Assembly (NCBI GenBank): GCA_950295325.1
Contig: OX485807.1
Coordinates: 38,162,440-38,222,439 of the forward strand
DNA: 60,000 bases
Source: Polytrichum commune
Lineage: Eukaryota; Streptophyta; Polytrichopsida; Polytrichales; Polytrichaceae
Direction: 5' to 3'
Positions 1 to 10,657 of this stretch are shown piece by piece. Each line of letters begins with the position of its first letter. Within the stretch, counting starts at the first letter, position 1. The notes below the pieces were generated by a model that had not been told where the DNA came from, ran no database searches, and was given only the letters and a program-made list of their open reading frames with translations. The translations under genes and the position numbers were made by a program.

Positions 1-600
1 TTCCAACGTCCTGGTGCACATAGAGGCCTTGAAAAGCTGGCCATAAGTTTTGCTATAAATAATATTTGTCCTCAAATAAATCCTTTAGATTTGCAACATA
101 GAAAGGGAAGGGTAAATGATTACATTCGATTGTGGGTTGAAGTCCACCCTAGGCTCATAGTGGTCTATGATAACAGTGTTGGTAGCATCCCAACATGGTC
201 ATTTCTTCCAAACCTTGGTCAAGGGTTTCCCCCATAATGAAACCTCATCACTCTTTTGAATTAACTCGCAATCATTTGTTGACTACATGAAAATTGATAT
301 ATGGCCTTCCAAATGTGAGAACACTAGTAGGATCTCCCGTAGAATCTCTTCTATATATTCACTACTCTTTGCACTCCAAAATGTTATTTTAAACATTTTA
401 AAACACCGGCCCAAGAACTCCATCATCATGGCCTAAATACGAACCTACGTGTGTAAGTTTTTTTGGTCACACGGATGTTGCAGTTTGGATTTGGTTGAGT
501 CAATAGGTTGGTATCCAGAAGTGTACCATGCATATTGAAGATCAACAATTTGATTTAATTGCTATCGAATTCATACTAAAACTTAGCGGCGGGTTCACCT
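1..600 (+). other. Unassigned left edge with a 78-codon open frame
   Basis: From the first base an open frame runs through 78 sense codons to a TAA at 235-237. It has no start codon in the window, so if real it is the 3' end of an exon that begins outside. I recognise no domain in it (it contains DLQHRKGRVNDYIRLW), and a run of this length occurs by chance fairly often in six frames. Bases 238-600 hold nothing I recognise. A CACTAC-starting stretch near 351 was considered as a CACTA terminus but does not pair convincingly with the candidate right end at 15288-15295. Confidence 0.2.
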
Positions 601-3389
601 GACCACCATGCGTACTGTTTGAACCACCAATGTCACCTATCTTGCTTGGTGACATGATCTTGGGGTTTTTGCTCACAGATTCCGGATATTCTCCCTTCCC
701 CACTGACGCAACAATGGATGCATCCTCAGCCAACCCAACAACGTCTCCGTCCTCTACATGCTCACTCTCCACAATTTGCTCCAGCTTTTTCCCTCCTCTC
801 AAACTCCCACCTCCACCACTGATGCGCTCCCCACTCCTACCTACCTTCTGTGTTACTCCCCAGGTTGCGTTTTCCATATTCCCTCCCTTCCCCCCCCCCC
901 TCTCCACTATCTTCCACCCCACTCCCACCCACTGCAATGTTGGGAGGGCCACTGCCATGTTCTACAACCCCACCTACAACAACTCCAATTTCCTGCCTCC
1001 CATCATCCGGGGTTATTGGCTGCCCAGTGGCCGCCATTGCTGCAGCTCGCCTCTTCACACCTCCCTTTGTTGGCCTCCCTTTTTGGGGGGCCTTCTCGCT
1101 TGCACGGCCCTTGCTCCCCACCTGACTATTCTCTTGCGACACGGTAACCCCCTTCAACTTAGCATCTTTGCTTCTAGTGAACCTAGTATATACCAAGGGT
1201 TGGTTGTCATCTTCACTATGATGGTCTGTGTCATCCACCACATCTATTGGCAACGTAATGGAGGTTCCAATGCCAGCCGGGCAGGATTGGGCTTGATTCT
1301 TGCACGTAGACTTAGGAACGCTTCCATGGATGCCCTCGTTGTTGACTGCCGTGTTGGGCTCGCTCACAATGGTCCTCGACTCCAGTTTAGTCATTAGGCT
1401 CGTCACCATAGTAGCCAGGCTATTCAATGTCAGCATGTTAGCTTTCAGAGCTTGCTCATTGTTCTGAATAGTCAATAACACCTCAAACAGTTGATGCCTA
1501 AACTCGGCTTGGGTTAGCTCCATAGCAGCAATGCGTGCTGACATCCTTCCTGACAGGGCTTGATGTGCACGCCACAAACAAGGACTTCTAACCTTAGAAT
1601 GGGATCTAGTTAGGGTCTGCCCTAGCATTCATTTGAATACAATTTCACCACTATACAATGACACATACTCTACGGACTGCAGCTACACAATGACTCATTA
1701 AGCACTAAGTGCAACTACACAATGACTTAAATACAACTGTCAATAAACTGCAACAACGACACATATAGCGGGATATACAACTACATAATGACACATAAAA
1801 TATATGATACGACTAAACAATGACACATAAAGCATTGAATTACGACTGCACAATGACTAATACTGGCTACTGGAAACAACTACACAATGTCACATATTGT
1901 GTAGGATACAATAACAGAATGAAACATTGATCACTCCATACATATAACTGACCAGCAACCAGTAAAATGCACATGCAAACACTTTGTGGATCTTACAGAG
2001 GTCCATGCCCCAATCTACTCTGATTCCTGTAGGTCCTCCTCTATTTCCGTAATCCCGGGACTCCTCTGTCTTTTCTTCCTCTGTCATCATGAACATGCGC
2101 TCAGTTAGTGGTCCACATTTCAAAGTCACTAAGCCCACCTCAACATAATGGTGAAGGAACACTAGAAAATCATTACTAATCATTGTTAAACACAACACTT
2201 ACCAACTGCGCTTCTTTCCCAGCTTTGCCAGCCCGCCCAATGGTGGATTGGTTCTTCATTGACTTCCTTGCATTTGCCATTCTGATTGCCTTCTGCTCCG
2301 TTTATGATTTTAACCAGTACTCACAAAGACGTGCCCACTGGTCGGGCTCAATGTAAATCGGGCATTGTTTCTTTCCACTAAAAAACCATGCCTTCATTTT
2401 AAACCTTTCAGTCTTCATCTGCCTCTTTACTGCATTTTTGAATATCTTCTCTGATAGTTTGTTCCCCACATATTCAAACTCATTGTCCAGGGCACTCCTT
2501 AGTTTCTCAATGCTGCAAGGGGATTGGTCCTTCCACTCCACACAACTCACGTCCAATATCCTAGAGATCAGGCTCCTAAGTGCTTCATCAAATTCATTCT
2601 TACCTTCGCAACCTCCATCTATGCCTTGACCCGCCTTGACCCTCACCTTGTGCGGTTTCTGCCCCACAACTCTCCTTGCATCCACTGACTCCTCTATTTC
2701 CTTCCTATGCGCTCTCCTTGCTGCCCTCGCTTCGCTCTCTGGCTTCAATGTGGGACCCTCGTTATATGGGGCCGCGGGAGCTTGTTGTGGCTGCATCCAA
2801 GGACTAGGAAATTGTTGAGCCATCACCCATGGGGTGGGTTGACCCATCATCCACGGGCCGTGTTGCCCCATCATCCACTGTTGTTGTTGTGTGGATGGCG
2901 GCGCCATCCATGGTTGTTGCATCCACGAGGGATTGGTCGGGAGTGCAGCTTCTGGTTGAGGAAGAGCTGTCGTTTTTGGTTGGGAGATGTGCGCCTTCGT
3001 GCAAAGAATCAACATCATCATGAGTGCATAACTACATTCATTTCGACAGTTTCGGTTATTGTCTTAGGAATGTGAAGCGATATGTTACTACATAAGAACC
3101 TACACACATGAGAACCGACTGAATTCGCAATTCTTCACATATTCACATCTAGAAACTACCGCATCGGATATTCTGAGACAAACCTACAAGAAGGCATGAA
3201 AATTACATTTTTGGCTGGGCTCTTGAATATTTGCCTTGTGCGCCTCTTTGTTGCACTTGACCCTGGCAGATCCGAGGTGCCTACTTGTAGTGAGTGAACA
3301 TCTTTGTCATCTTCCTCATCTGCAAGTGGCTCACCAACCACATAATTAGGTACGTACGGACAGTTGCGGTGGCAATGACGATCATGCAT
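600..3389 (-). pseudogene. Ptta/TNPA-like CACTA transposon protein, degenerate
   Basis: Probable second protein (TNPA/Ptta type) of a CACTA (En/Spm) transposon, reading leftwards. The best exon is 3021-2302. It has a Gln/Pro/Met-rich N-terminus with repeated PWMMGQ-like units, a basic stretch (ARRAHRKEIEES), and then a domain ending in FKMKAWFFSGKKQCPIYI and WARLCEYWLKS, the pattern of plant Ptta/En-Spm proteins. An in-frame TAA follows WLKS. Reading through it gives ANARKSMKNQSTIGRAGKAG, the expected continuation, up to a plausible GT donor near 2208. Downstream pieces are an acidic exon around 2140-1990 and a helical then Gly-rich exon 1628-837. An upstream piece is 3389-3156. The stop codon and split frames argue for a non-functional copy. 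Exon borders are approximate. By analogy with TNPA, the protein would bind repeated subterminal motifs. Confidence 0.6.
1650..1890. repeat. Irregular CTACACAATGAC repeat array
   Basis: About nine irregular copies of a CTACACAATGAC(ACATA)-like unit spaced roughly 20-45 bases, in what is probably an intron of the Ptta-like pseudogene. The motif differs from, but overlaps in its ATGAC core with, the GAATGACTAGT arrays found elsewhere in the same CACTA region. It may be degenerate transposase-binding sites, which is an inference. Confidence 0.5.
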
Positions 3390-3705
3390 CGTAGAGAAAA
3401 ATCACCGTGTAGAAATGTACCGAAATTGGAGCCACTAGAATCCCCCGTGCATGTTCAATCAGAAATTGCAACGTGATTTAGAGGGGTCGTTTCAAAGGGA
3501 TCAGCTCTAGTGCTCAGCCAAGAAAAGATGTTAGTTGAAGCCTACAAACCCTTGTATATTGTTCCACCTTTGTGAATGTTGCAATGTCCCGACTCCATGA
3601 GTGTTGGAGCTCATGCTAAATGTCAGTTGGTCAACAGTCTCTACACAATATATGATGTAGGCTTCATATAGGTGCGGTTGGGACTAGGGTTTAGGGAATA
3701 TATGG

Positions 3706-3875
3706 GTTTTGAATTACTATTTAATGACTAGTCTGCAACTAGTGGATGACTGGTGAATGACTGCTCAATAACTAGTGAATGATTGCTACCTGACTGGTGA
3801 ATGACTGCTGATTGTCTGGTGAATATATGTTGAATGACTAGTGAATGACTAGCGAATGACTAGTTGGATATGCAA
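3706..3875. repeat. GAATGACTAGT motif array A
   Basis: About a dozen loosely tandem copies of a 10-14 base unit with consensus near TGACTAGTGAATGAC, with variants ACTGGTGAATGAC and ACTGCTGAATGAC. It lies just outside the left edge of the protease fragment. Related arrays sit at 9540-9703, around 10490-10600 and at 13828-13890, all within this CACTA region and nowhere else that I noticed in the window. Confidence 0.7.
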
Positions 3876-4167
3876 GCAATGATTAGTTAAAGACCATAAA
3901 ACCATTCTGACATACAAATACGACTGACCTATACACACTTCCATGAACACCATGGTAGAAAGACTCTAGATCATGATTGCCATTCGCATTCTTGGGAAAC
4001 AATAGTGGTCAATTTGGTGACTGGACTAATCAATTTAAACCTGCTTTACTGAAAAAATTGGACCAATATTGCAATATTGTAGACTTGCAAAGCTATATCT
4101 CCATTCCAAAAATTGTAGACCCCCTCTCCACTCACTTACCCATGTTCACATTTTATATCAACCATCG

Positions 4168-4473
4168 TCATGGTTGAGGACGCTCACCTGGATTGTACTC
4201 GTCCTCAGTCTTTGTCTCTACTGATTCCTCCGAACCCACCATGTCTTGAAGATCTTCCCGAGCCTCCAAGGTTGCAATTTTCCGCAGTACTCTATGGGTG
4301 CGGCGCACTCGTACCCCCGGTGCCGCTTGCCTAGCGATCGAAGCTGACTTCAGTGCGCCGAAGCTGTCACACCTGCATTGAGCACAATGGATAGCATGCA
4401 ACAATCTCTCAATAATTGAACGATACAAAATGAACAATACAAAACGAACGATACAAAATGCACGGTACATCAT
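4168..4473 (-). other. Open segment, possible transposon or captured exon
   Basis: A 101-codon open frame between motif array A and the protease fragment. Its downstream half is compositionally protein-like (GVRVRRTHRVLRKIATLEAR followed by an acidic tail). I cannot name a family. It could be a further exon of the transposon's - strand gene or a fragment carried with the protease piece. The upstream half, rich in Ile, Leu and Phe, looks non-coding. Bases 4474-5372 contain no recognisable coding sequence. Confidence 0.2.
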
Positions 4474-5372
4474 GACCGATACAAACCTTCATCACACCGC
4501 ACTCTCAGCATATCAAAATCACCCCCTAAATCAGCTAAACATCGCTTGCTTATGAGCAAATAAGTGTGTCTTCACTAAGCAAAAATCATGACTAAGTTGA
4601 ATGTGGGATATTTTTGTAGAATATCCACTTTCCCCTGTCAAAGCATGCCAATTGCCACATGGGTTAGAAAGGAAATTTAGAGGACAATGACACCATGCAA
4701 CAACATCTCAACCACAGTTTCCATGTAGGAAGGCAATGTTCGCAAAGGCTGCAATGTGGATATACTGTGTAATTGCAAGCAGAGGCCTACATAACCTAGA
4801 TAAAATGCATGAACGACTAGTGAAACCTCATCAAAGTCTCATAAAAATGTAATTCAACAACTGTTCACTAACAGACATAGTGGCCAAGCTGTGGTAGTAC
4901 TATCACTTATTGATTATGATGTGCTTCCTTGTATTGAATTGAGGATACAAACGTCACCAAAATACTCCAAAACCGGCAACCTTCAATTCAAAATTTGCAG
5001 CTTAATTCACAGCGGCATGACTAAAAATTAATCAAGGAACTAAAACCTCAAAGACCGCTCGATCCACCTGATGTACGTGCAATAAAGTATCCGGTATTAA
5101 TAAAAAATTGAGGTGAAGAATAATCCTCAGCAACTGCTGACTGGGTGGCTACATCTTCCAATAGGCTAGGTCAGCTTTTTCTGCGTAGTAGGGCAAAAAT
5201 ATGATCTTTAAAACCCAAGAACTAATGTAGGGTCCCACTTTACTAGGTCTTTATCTTATTAATAAAATCATAATTACCGATTGACCCCTAATATCTTGAT
5301 AGTTCAATCAACACATCAACCTAAAGTTATTTGCAATTGTGCAGTTTTGTTGTCCTGAAGTAAGGTATTTAC

Positions 5373-8300
5373 CTGTGATTGCAATTGTCCACCAAAAATA
5401 TACTAAATGAGTGTAGTCTCTTGTGCAGAGATATCTACAGCTTTCGCCCCTCCAACTTCATCAAGGCAAATAGATTGCATCGAGTTGATGGCAAAACCGA
5501 TCACATTCCATGCACAATGTGTCACCTGACTAGCAACCTCAAGCAGACAAGACAACCTCAAAGAAAAGATGCAACAAATGTCTAGAGATCTTGTATTTTC
5601 CAGGTAGCAGAAGAATACCATGGAGATTAAGAATCTACTCTCAAATATACACAAATGACTCCAAAACTTGAAAGTACTTTTAGAAAATCTCCCATAAACA
5701 AGTGCACTCTTATTAACAAGGGAACATTGGCTACTCAACTAAGGACCTCTCATCTTATTGAAACAATAAAAGGTATAGTGGAAACCTCATAAACTCATGT
5801 GCATCTTCTTGCTTGCCATAACCAAGATGACTCCCAATGTTCCTGATTCGGTTTAAAATCTTGACTGGAGAAAGGGGTGATCGACTCTGCTGTACTTTTG
5901 CAATATGTTGTTGAAGCTCACACAAGAAACACCAATCGTTTTTCCTACCTATATTCAGGAGCAAATAATTCTATAAATGTTTTGATCCTAAGCCAAAACA
6001 ATTCTAGACATCAAACATGGCAGTCCTTTGTTCAATAAATGATGTACAATAGTGGTCACGCACGTATAGTTCAATGACAAGATATACTTACAATGTTCAC
6101 TATGAAAACCTTCAAGTAGATATGGTGCCAGAGGTTGTGTGTATGTCAAACATTGAAGGACCACATTCGCAAAGCAGCTGTACAAAAACAATAAAGAGAA
6201 TATAGACAATACAGTATAGTTAGAACATTTTGTAGGCTTCAACTCCATCATCTTTGAAAAATACTGAAAATTATCCCCAGCAAAAAGTTTTATTCAAAAT
6301 TATTCAAAATTAACAGATTGAGCAAATAGTCAGACACCATCAATTGCCAAACAAATTAAAATCCTGCATACATAAAGAAGTACTTGTCAATTGATCCGGG
6401 AACAACACCTATTTCCACAATTAATATTGTATAAGCCACACGATGGGAAGCTTATATTCTTGTTGAATAATTCAACAAAGTATGCTTAAGGGAACAATAT
6501 CTGACCAAAGAAATCAAATAGGACCAACATAAGAATCATACTGCATTTGTCAAAATAAAAAATCTCCATGTGCACATCATCAAAACATGATCTTCCTGTA
6601 GACTGATTGCTTCCACATTCTACTTCAGATTTTCACCTTGAAGGTCACGATCTACCCTCATGATCCTCACCCAGATTAATGCTTGGAGGACACTCCCTCA
6701 GAAGTCTCTGTGGCTGCCTGGACAAACAACAGATCTAAGAGAATTTGGATAAACTATGCTATCAAGAATGTCAGCAAGCTAAAGCTTCACAGGCAAAGGA
6801 GAAAGCAAAGAAGGAAACATCACCACTAATATGGAACTGCTCCTTTACCTCCTAGAAGGTGCAAGAACTTATCAGTTGTGATCCATTCCATCTGCTTAAT
6901 TCGCCCACCTTAACTGCACACCACCCCTCTCTTTATAAATCAAACAATCTCTCCTAAATGTTGGTTGCCTGCATATGTGAAAGAAAGTTTGAAAGCAGGA
7001 CATGAAATGCAGAGTCCTTGTATGACTCACCTTCTTGGGATTTGTTCGACGGCTGTCTGCTCATACAGTGGAGGATGTCTTCAGCAAAGAACCACGTTGA
7101 GGAGACACTGGGGCTGAGTGTGAATTCGCAGAAGTCACAAATCCAATTGCAGGTGAAAGAGCAGGTGAGAGTTGTGGTGCTATTATTTCATCCACACTTA
7201 GCGTATCTAAGATGTTATCACTCCTAGTGCTCCTTGGACTAAGGACATCAGAAAAATTTCGACTGTCACTTTCTGAGCTTCCTGGGCTGCTACTGGAATC
7301 AGGAATGCGTCCACCATTCTTGCTAATGGAATCAGGTGTGCGACAAGCATTTCTGTGCCCTTCATTCCAATGTCGGAGTTGGCACACGCGAGAGCTGGGG
7401 AAGAGAACAGATGGGAGATTCTGTCAGCTCCTATATATTTCCAACTATAACATGAAAAAATATAATTTGATGTCTTGCGAGTATCCCTTATGAGAATTTT
7501 TTTTTCAAGGTCATTGGCAGACATTAAATGACAACACGCAAATGGAAGTGCCTCCTCCCGCTACCCAATGTATGACAAAGACCGAAGTAATATTCATAAC
7601 TTTCTTTCTGAGACAAAAATAGATAAGAGCAAGTACTTTGAACAATCGTCATGATTGCTCTGCATTCTCACCAATCACCAACCCAGCATATTCAATACAA
7701 AACTAAGGGAACTAAGAAATGTGGAAGAGGTGCAATTTCAAACACAAAACTAGGCGAGCTCGATTCATAAAGAAACATACCAGTAAAACACACTCTTGCA
7801 ACGAAAGCATCGTCGTTTTGTGGGCTGATGGTAGGCGGCACAAACAAGGTGCGAATCAGAATGCACCTTTCTTTCCACATGTCTTACAACATCTTGCTTG
7901 AGTGTTTTTTCTTCTTCTAAGCCCTTTCGACTAGCCTCGTCATCTCTTTGTTTCCTTCTAATTACCTCTTCAGCCTCCGCCCTAGCCTGTGCTGTTATTT
8001 CTGCATGTCTCTTCTTCTTCTTTTCTTTTGTTTGTCTCCTCCTGAAGAACTCTTGCTCCGCTGCTTCTCTTTGTTTCCGCTCTTGAGCTTCAGTTTGTCT
8101 CTTTCGAACTACTTCCTCCTCAGCCTGCAATCTTCGATTGTATTCCTCGGCCTCAGCTTCCCTCCTATGTAGTTCGTCTTCCAGTTTCCGCCAGTTGTAC
8201 TCTTCCAAGTCAGCTTGTCTCTTGCGAAGCTCTTCTTGTTGAATCTTCCGATTATACTCTTTGATCTCAATTTGTTTCGTACTCTTCTCGTCCTCTTTTC

Positions 8301-8538
8301 TCTGTTGATTGAAATCCACGGAGTCAATCAAATTCATGTGTTGCGTTGCTTCCTCGGCAAGCAAATTTGTGTGAAATTCAGCATCGACATTTCTCCAAGG
8401 TTCCTGGTTTACTTCCGCACGCTTCTGGTAGAGATTCAAGCGCAATGCACGCGTGATCAAGACACCAAACAAATCACAACTCCCCTCCCTCGATCCGTTA
8501 TCAGAAACGCAAAGTTCCAGCTCCGTTTCTCGGCACAC
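5373..8538 (-). pseudogene. MYND-type ubiquitin-specific protease, 5' half, captured and decayed
   Basis: Fragment of a plant ubiquitin-specific protease of the UBP16-19 type (MYND zinc finger plus USP domain), which removes ubiquitin from substrates. Exons in order: 8538-7781, a charged coiled coil then CAAYHQPTKRRCFRCKSVFY; 7394 to about 7046, completing the MYND finger (CQLRHWNEGHRNAC) and then Ser-rich; about 6460-6409 with INCGNS; 6177-6092, starting with the catalytic Cys box (CFANVVLQCLTYTQPLAPYL); 5948-5786 with [17 protein letters not shown] and [14 protein letters not shown]; and an exon ending at 5373 with FAINSMQSICLDEVGGAKAV. Splice phases at several borders fit. Defects: the second MYND Cys is Tyr (CAAY), six extra bases sit inside the GL-INCGNS box, and an in-frame TAG stands where QYIFGG should begin. 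No exons for the catalytic His half were found. This is a truncated, non-functional copy. Confidence 0.8.
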
Positions 8539-8539
8539 A

Positions 8540-9060
8540 GATCCCTTCCCTTCCTTTCAGTCATGATCTATTTACATTTGTAAAGGACCCTAAACCTTAA
8601 ACCCAACATGAATGAAATCCTACACCAGACTCATCCACAAACCCTTAGCAATCAGAAACCCCACAATCACACCCTACATCAGTCTAATCTACAACCCCTT
8701 AGCATCACAAACCCTTACAACCACACCCTTAGCTACACAATCTACAAACCTTGAACCTCAGCATGGGAGATGGGTAACTTACCAGGAACGAAGAGTACTA
8801 TGAGAGACGAGCACAGATCCAAAGGGAGAGAATGAGGGGGGGAGTTCGACAACACTATGTGACCCCTGCTGAGCCACAAAGAAGTGGATTTCATCTACAC
8901 CGTCCATATGAACGGCGGAGATGTCGCCACGTGGCGCGTTCGTGCACTCCCAACCAGCAACCAGCGCCCAAAACCCTAGCGCCCAAAACCCCAACGTCCG
9001 CAAACCCCGACTTTTCGGAGTTGTTGTGTCGCGGAGCATCTGATGGTAAATTGTGTTGAG
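8540..9060 (-). promoter_or_regulatory. Probable leader/promoter of the protease fragment
   Basis: Upstream of the protease exons. Bases 8585-8760 are A/C-rich with repeated ACAAACCCTTAGCA-like units and contain ACCCTAAACCTTAAACCC, resembling the telomere-like boxes of plant 5' leaders. Bases 8820-9060 are clearly GC- and CpG-richer than the surroundings, as expected of a former promoter/5' UTR. No TATA box was chosen. The reading as a carried promoter is inference. Confidence 0.35.
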
Positions 9061-9171
9061 CATTGCCGGATTGGTGGCGCCAATGTAGGTCGCTGACATC
9101 GGAGATGTGGAGGTTATTCATCCCCACAAGATTCGGACACAACCATACAACACTTAGCATGTAAGAAACAC

Positions 9172-9387
9172 TTACAGACTCATTGCCGCTTGTTCCATGG
9201 GCTTCATGATCTTCGCGACGCGTTTGTCGCGTTCCAGCTCGTAGGAGCACCTATCCAGGTCTGCATCGTCATCTTCAATGGGACTACTGACAACATGCTG
9301 GCCACGCTTCTCCTTGGTCTTGGGAGGTCTGAGAGGTTCGGTCACCGAGTTCATATCCTCAACTTTATACTTTAGAGAATCGCACAA
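9172..9387 (-). pseudogene. Short exon with a YExxRxxRVA motif
   Basis: A 71-codon open frame with an acidic middle (SSPIEDDDADLD) ending in SYELERDKRVAKIMKP and MEQAAMSL. The YE-x2-R-x2-R[VI]A pattern occurs in plant proteins often associated with transposon-carried genes. The family cannot be fixed from so short a piece. It sits between the protease fragment and motif array B, so it could belong to either the transposon or another captured exon. Confidence 0.3.
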
Positions 9388-9539
9388 ACTACCTCTATAC
9401 TCTCTACAAATAAGACAATAATATGATTATCTTGCATTGAGTTAAGACGTGCAATACGCCATGGACTGCATTGTATTTAGGGGCGGGGACCTAACGGATA
9501 CAATTTGAGGCGCTAGGGCTTCACTATGTAGACTGTTCT

Positions 9540-9703
9540 AATTTGAAGAATAACTAATGAATGACTAGTGATTGACTGGTGAATGACTAATGAGTGACTA
9601 GTGAGTGACTACCCTATGACTAGTGAATGCCTACTTAATGACTGTTGAATGACTACTTAATGACTACTTAATGACTGTTGAATGACTATTGAATGACTAG
9701 TGA
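9540..9703. repeat. GAATGACTAGT motif array B
   Basis: About a dozen units such as GAATGACTAGTGATTGACTG, TGAGTGACTAGTGAGTGAC and AATGACTGTTGAATGACTAC. Same family as array A. Together, A and B bracket the protease fragment and its neighbours (about 3.9-9.5 kb). Confidence 0.7.
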
Positions 9704-10657
9704 TATTTGAACACATGATCACAATAGCAATTACAAGCTCATGACATATTTCTTAAGTGTTGATTCAAATCTCTGGCACAAAACATGTGCATAGCCATCT
9801 TTATTGTTTGGAGGTTCATTTGGCTCACTTATGAGGGTCGTCAAACACGGTGATGGCTTCCCACATTGTATATCCTTCTCCATTTGTGATATTTGCAATT
9901 ACAATCTTTTCAGATTTCCTTGTATTTGTGGATAAAATTTGCAACTGCTAGTGATACCGTTCAGTTTTTCTTTACTGATTTGAGGTATATTTAATGAGAT
10001 TCATGTAATATGACCAATAATTTTCCTGTACTTCGTGAATGTTAACTATTTATTCCTCAAACCCAACCGGCTCATCTGTCACTAGCGGGCAGTTCTCCCT
10101 GATCATTGGTCGAGGCTAACTTAACGAAGCTTCCCAATCCACTTGATATTGGAACCTCAAATTTGAAAGTGGGTCTGCATTTCACAAACTCATGCCCAGG
10201 TCTCTACTTTGGAACTTAGTCTGCAAGGCCAACTTTCTTTTTCTTCCTGTATACGTTGTATGGTCAACATGATGGAGGGAATGTACATGTGTGTTTGATG
10301 AGCTCGAGAATCTTCCGGTCGATGATGAATAAGAATATCCTCATAGCTTTGACAACTATGAGTATAGTACCCACAACTTATTTGAAATTTGCAACCATCT
10401 CACACTAATTAGTGTTTTGTAAACCACAGGAAGTGGGCACAAAGCTAAAATTGTCCATTTAAAAGCCGCTGACCTTAAATTCAAGGTTAATGACTAGTGA
10501 CTGACTGCTGAATGACTAGTTCATGTTGAGTGTTCTCTGCGTACACGTGAACAAGTATTGTATGACTAGTGTACGACCAGTTTATATGACAGATGAACAA
10601 CCATTAAATGGGTGGTGGAAACCATGTTTGAAGACCACACATTACAGTCACTGATAT
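9704..10657. other. Non-coding spacer with motif array C
   Basis: No coding sequence was recognised between array B and the TNP2-like reading frame. Bases 10488-10612 carry further copies of the same motif (AATGACTAGTGACTGACTGC, GTATGACTAGTGTACGACC), placed immediately upstream of the transposase frame, where they could serve as promoter-proximal transposase-binding sites. That role is inferred from how CACTA elements usually work. Confidence 0.5.

Noticed and set aside
351-370. CACTAC-starting stretch as left end of the CACTA element
   Set aside because: Only the first six bases agree with the inverse of the candidate right end, and no 3-bp target duplication fits.
837-1628. Overlapping long + strand frames (630-1397) opposite the Ptta-like exon
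   Set aside because: They are Pro/Ser/Leu-rich mirror images of the Gly-rich - strand frame. The - strand reading fits the transposon gene.
7898-8583. + strand open frames of 60-122 codons over the coiled-coil exon
   Set aside because: They are shadows of the repetitive Glu/Arg-rich - strand exon of the protease fragment.
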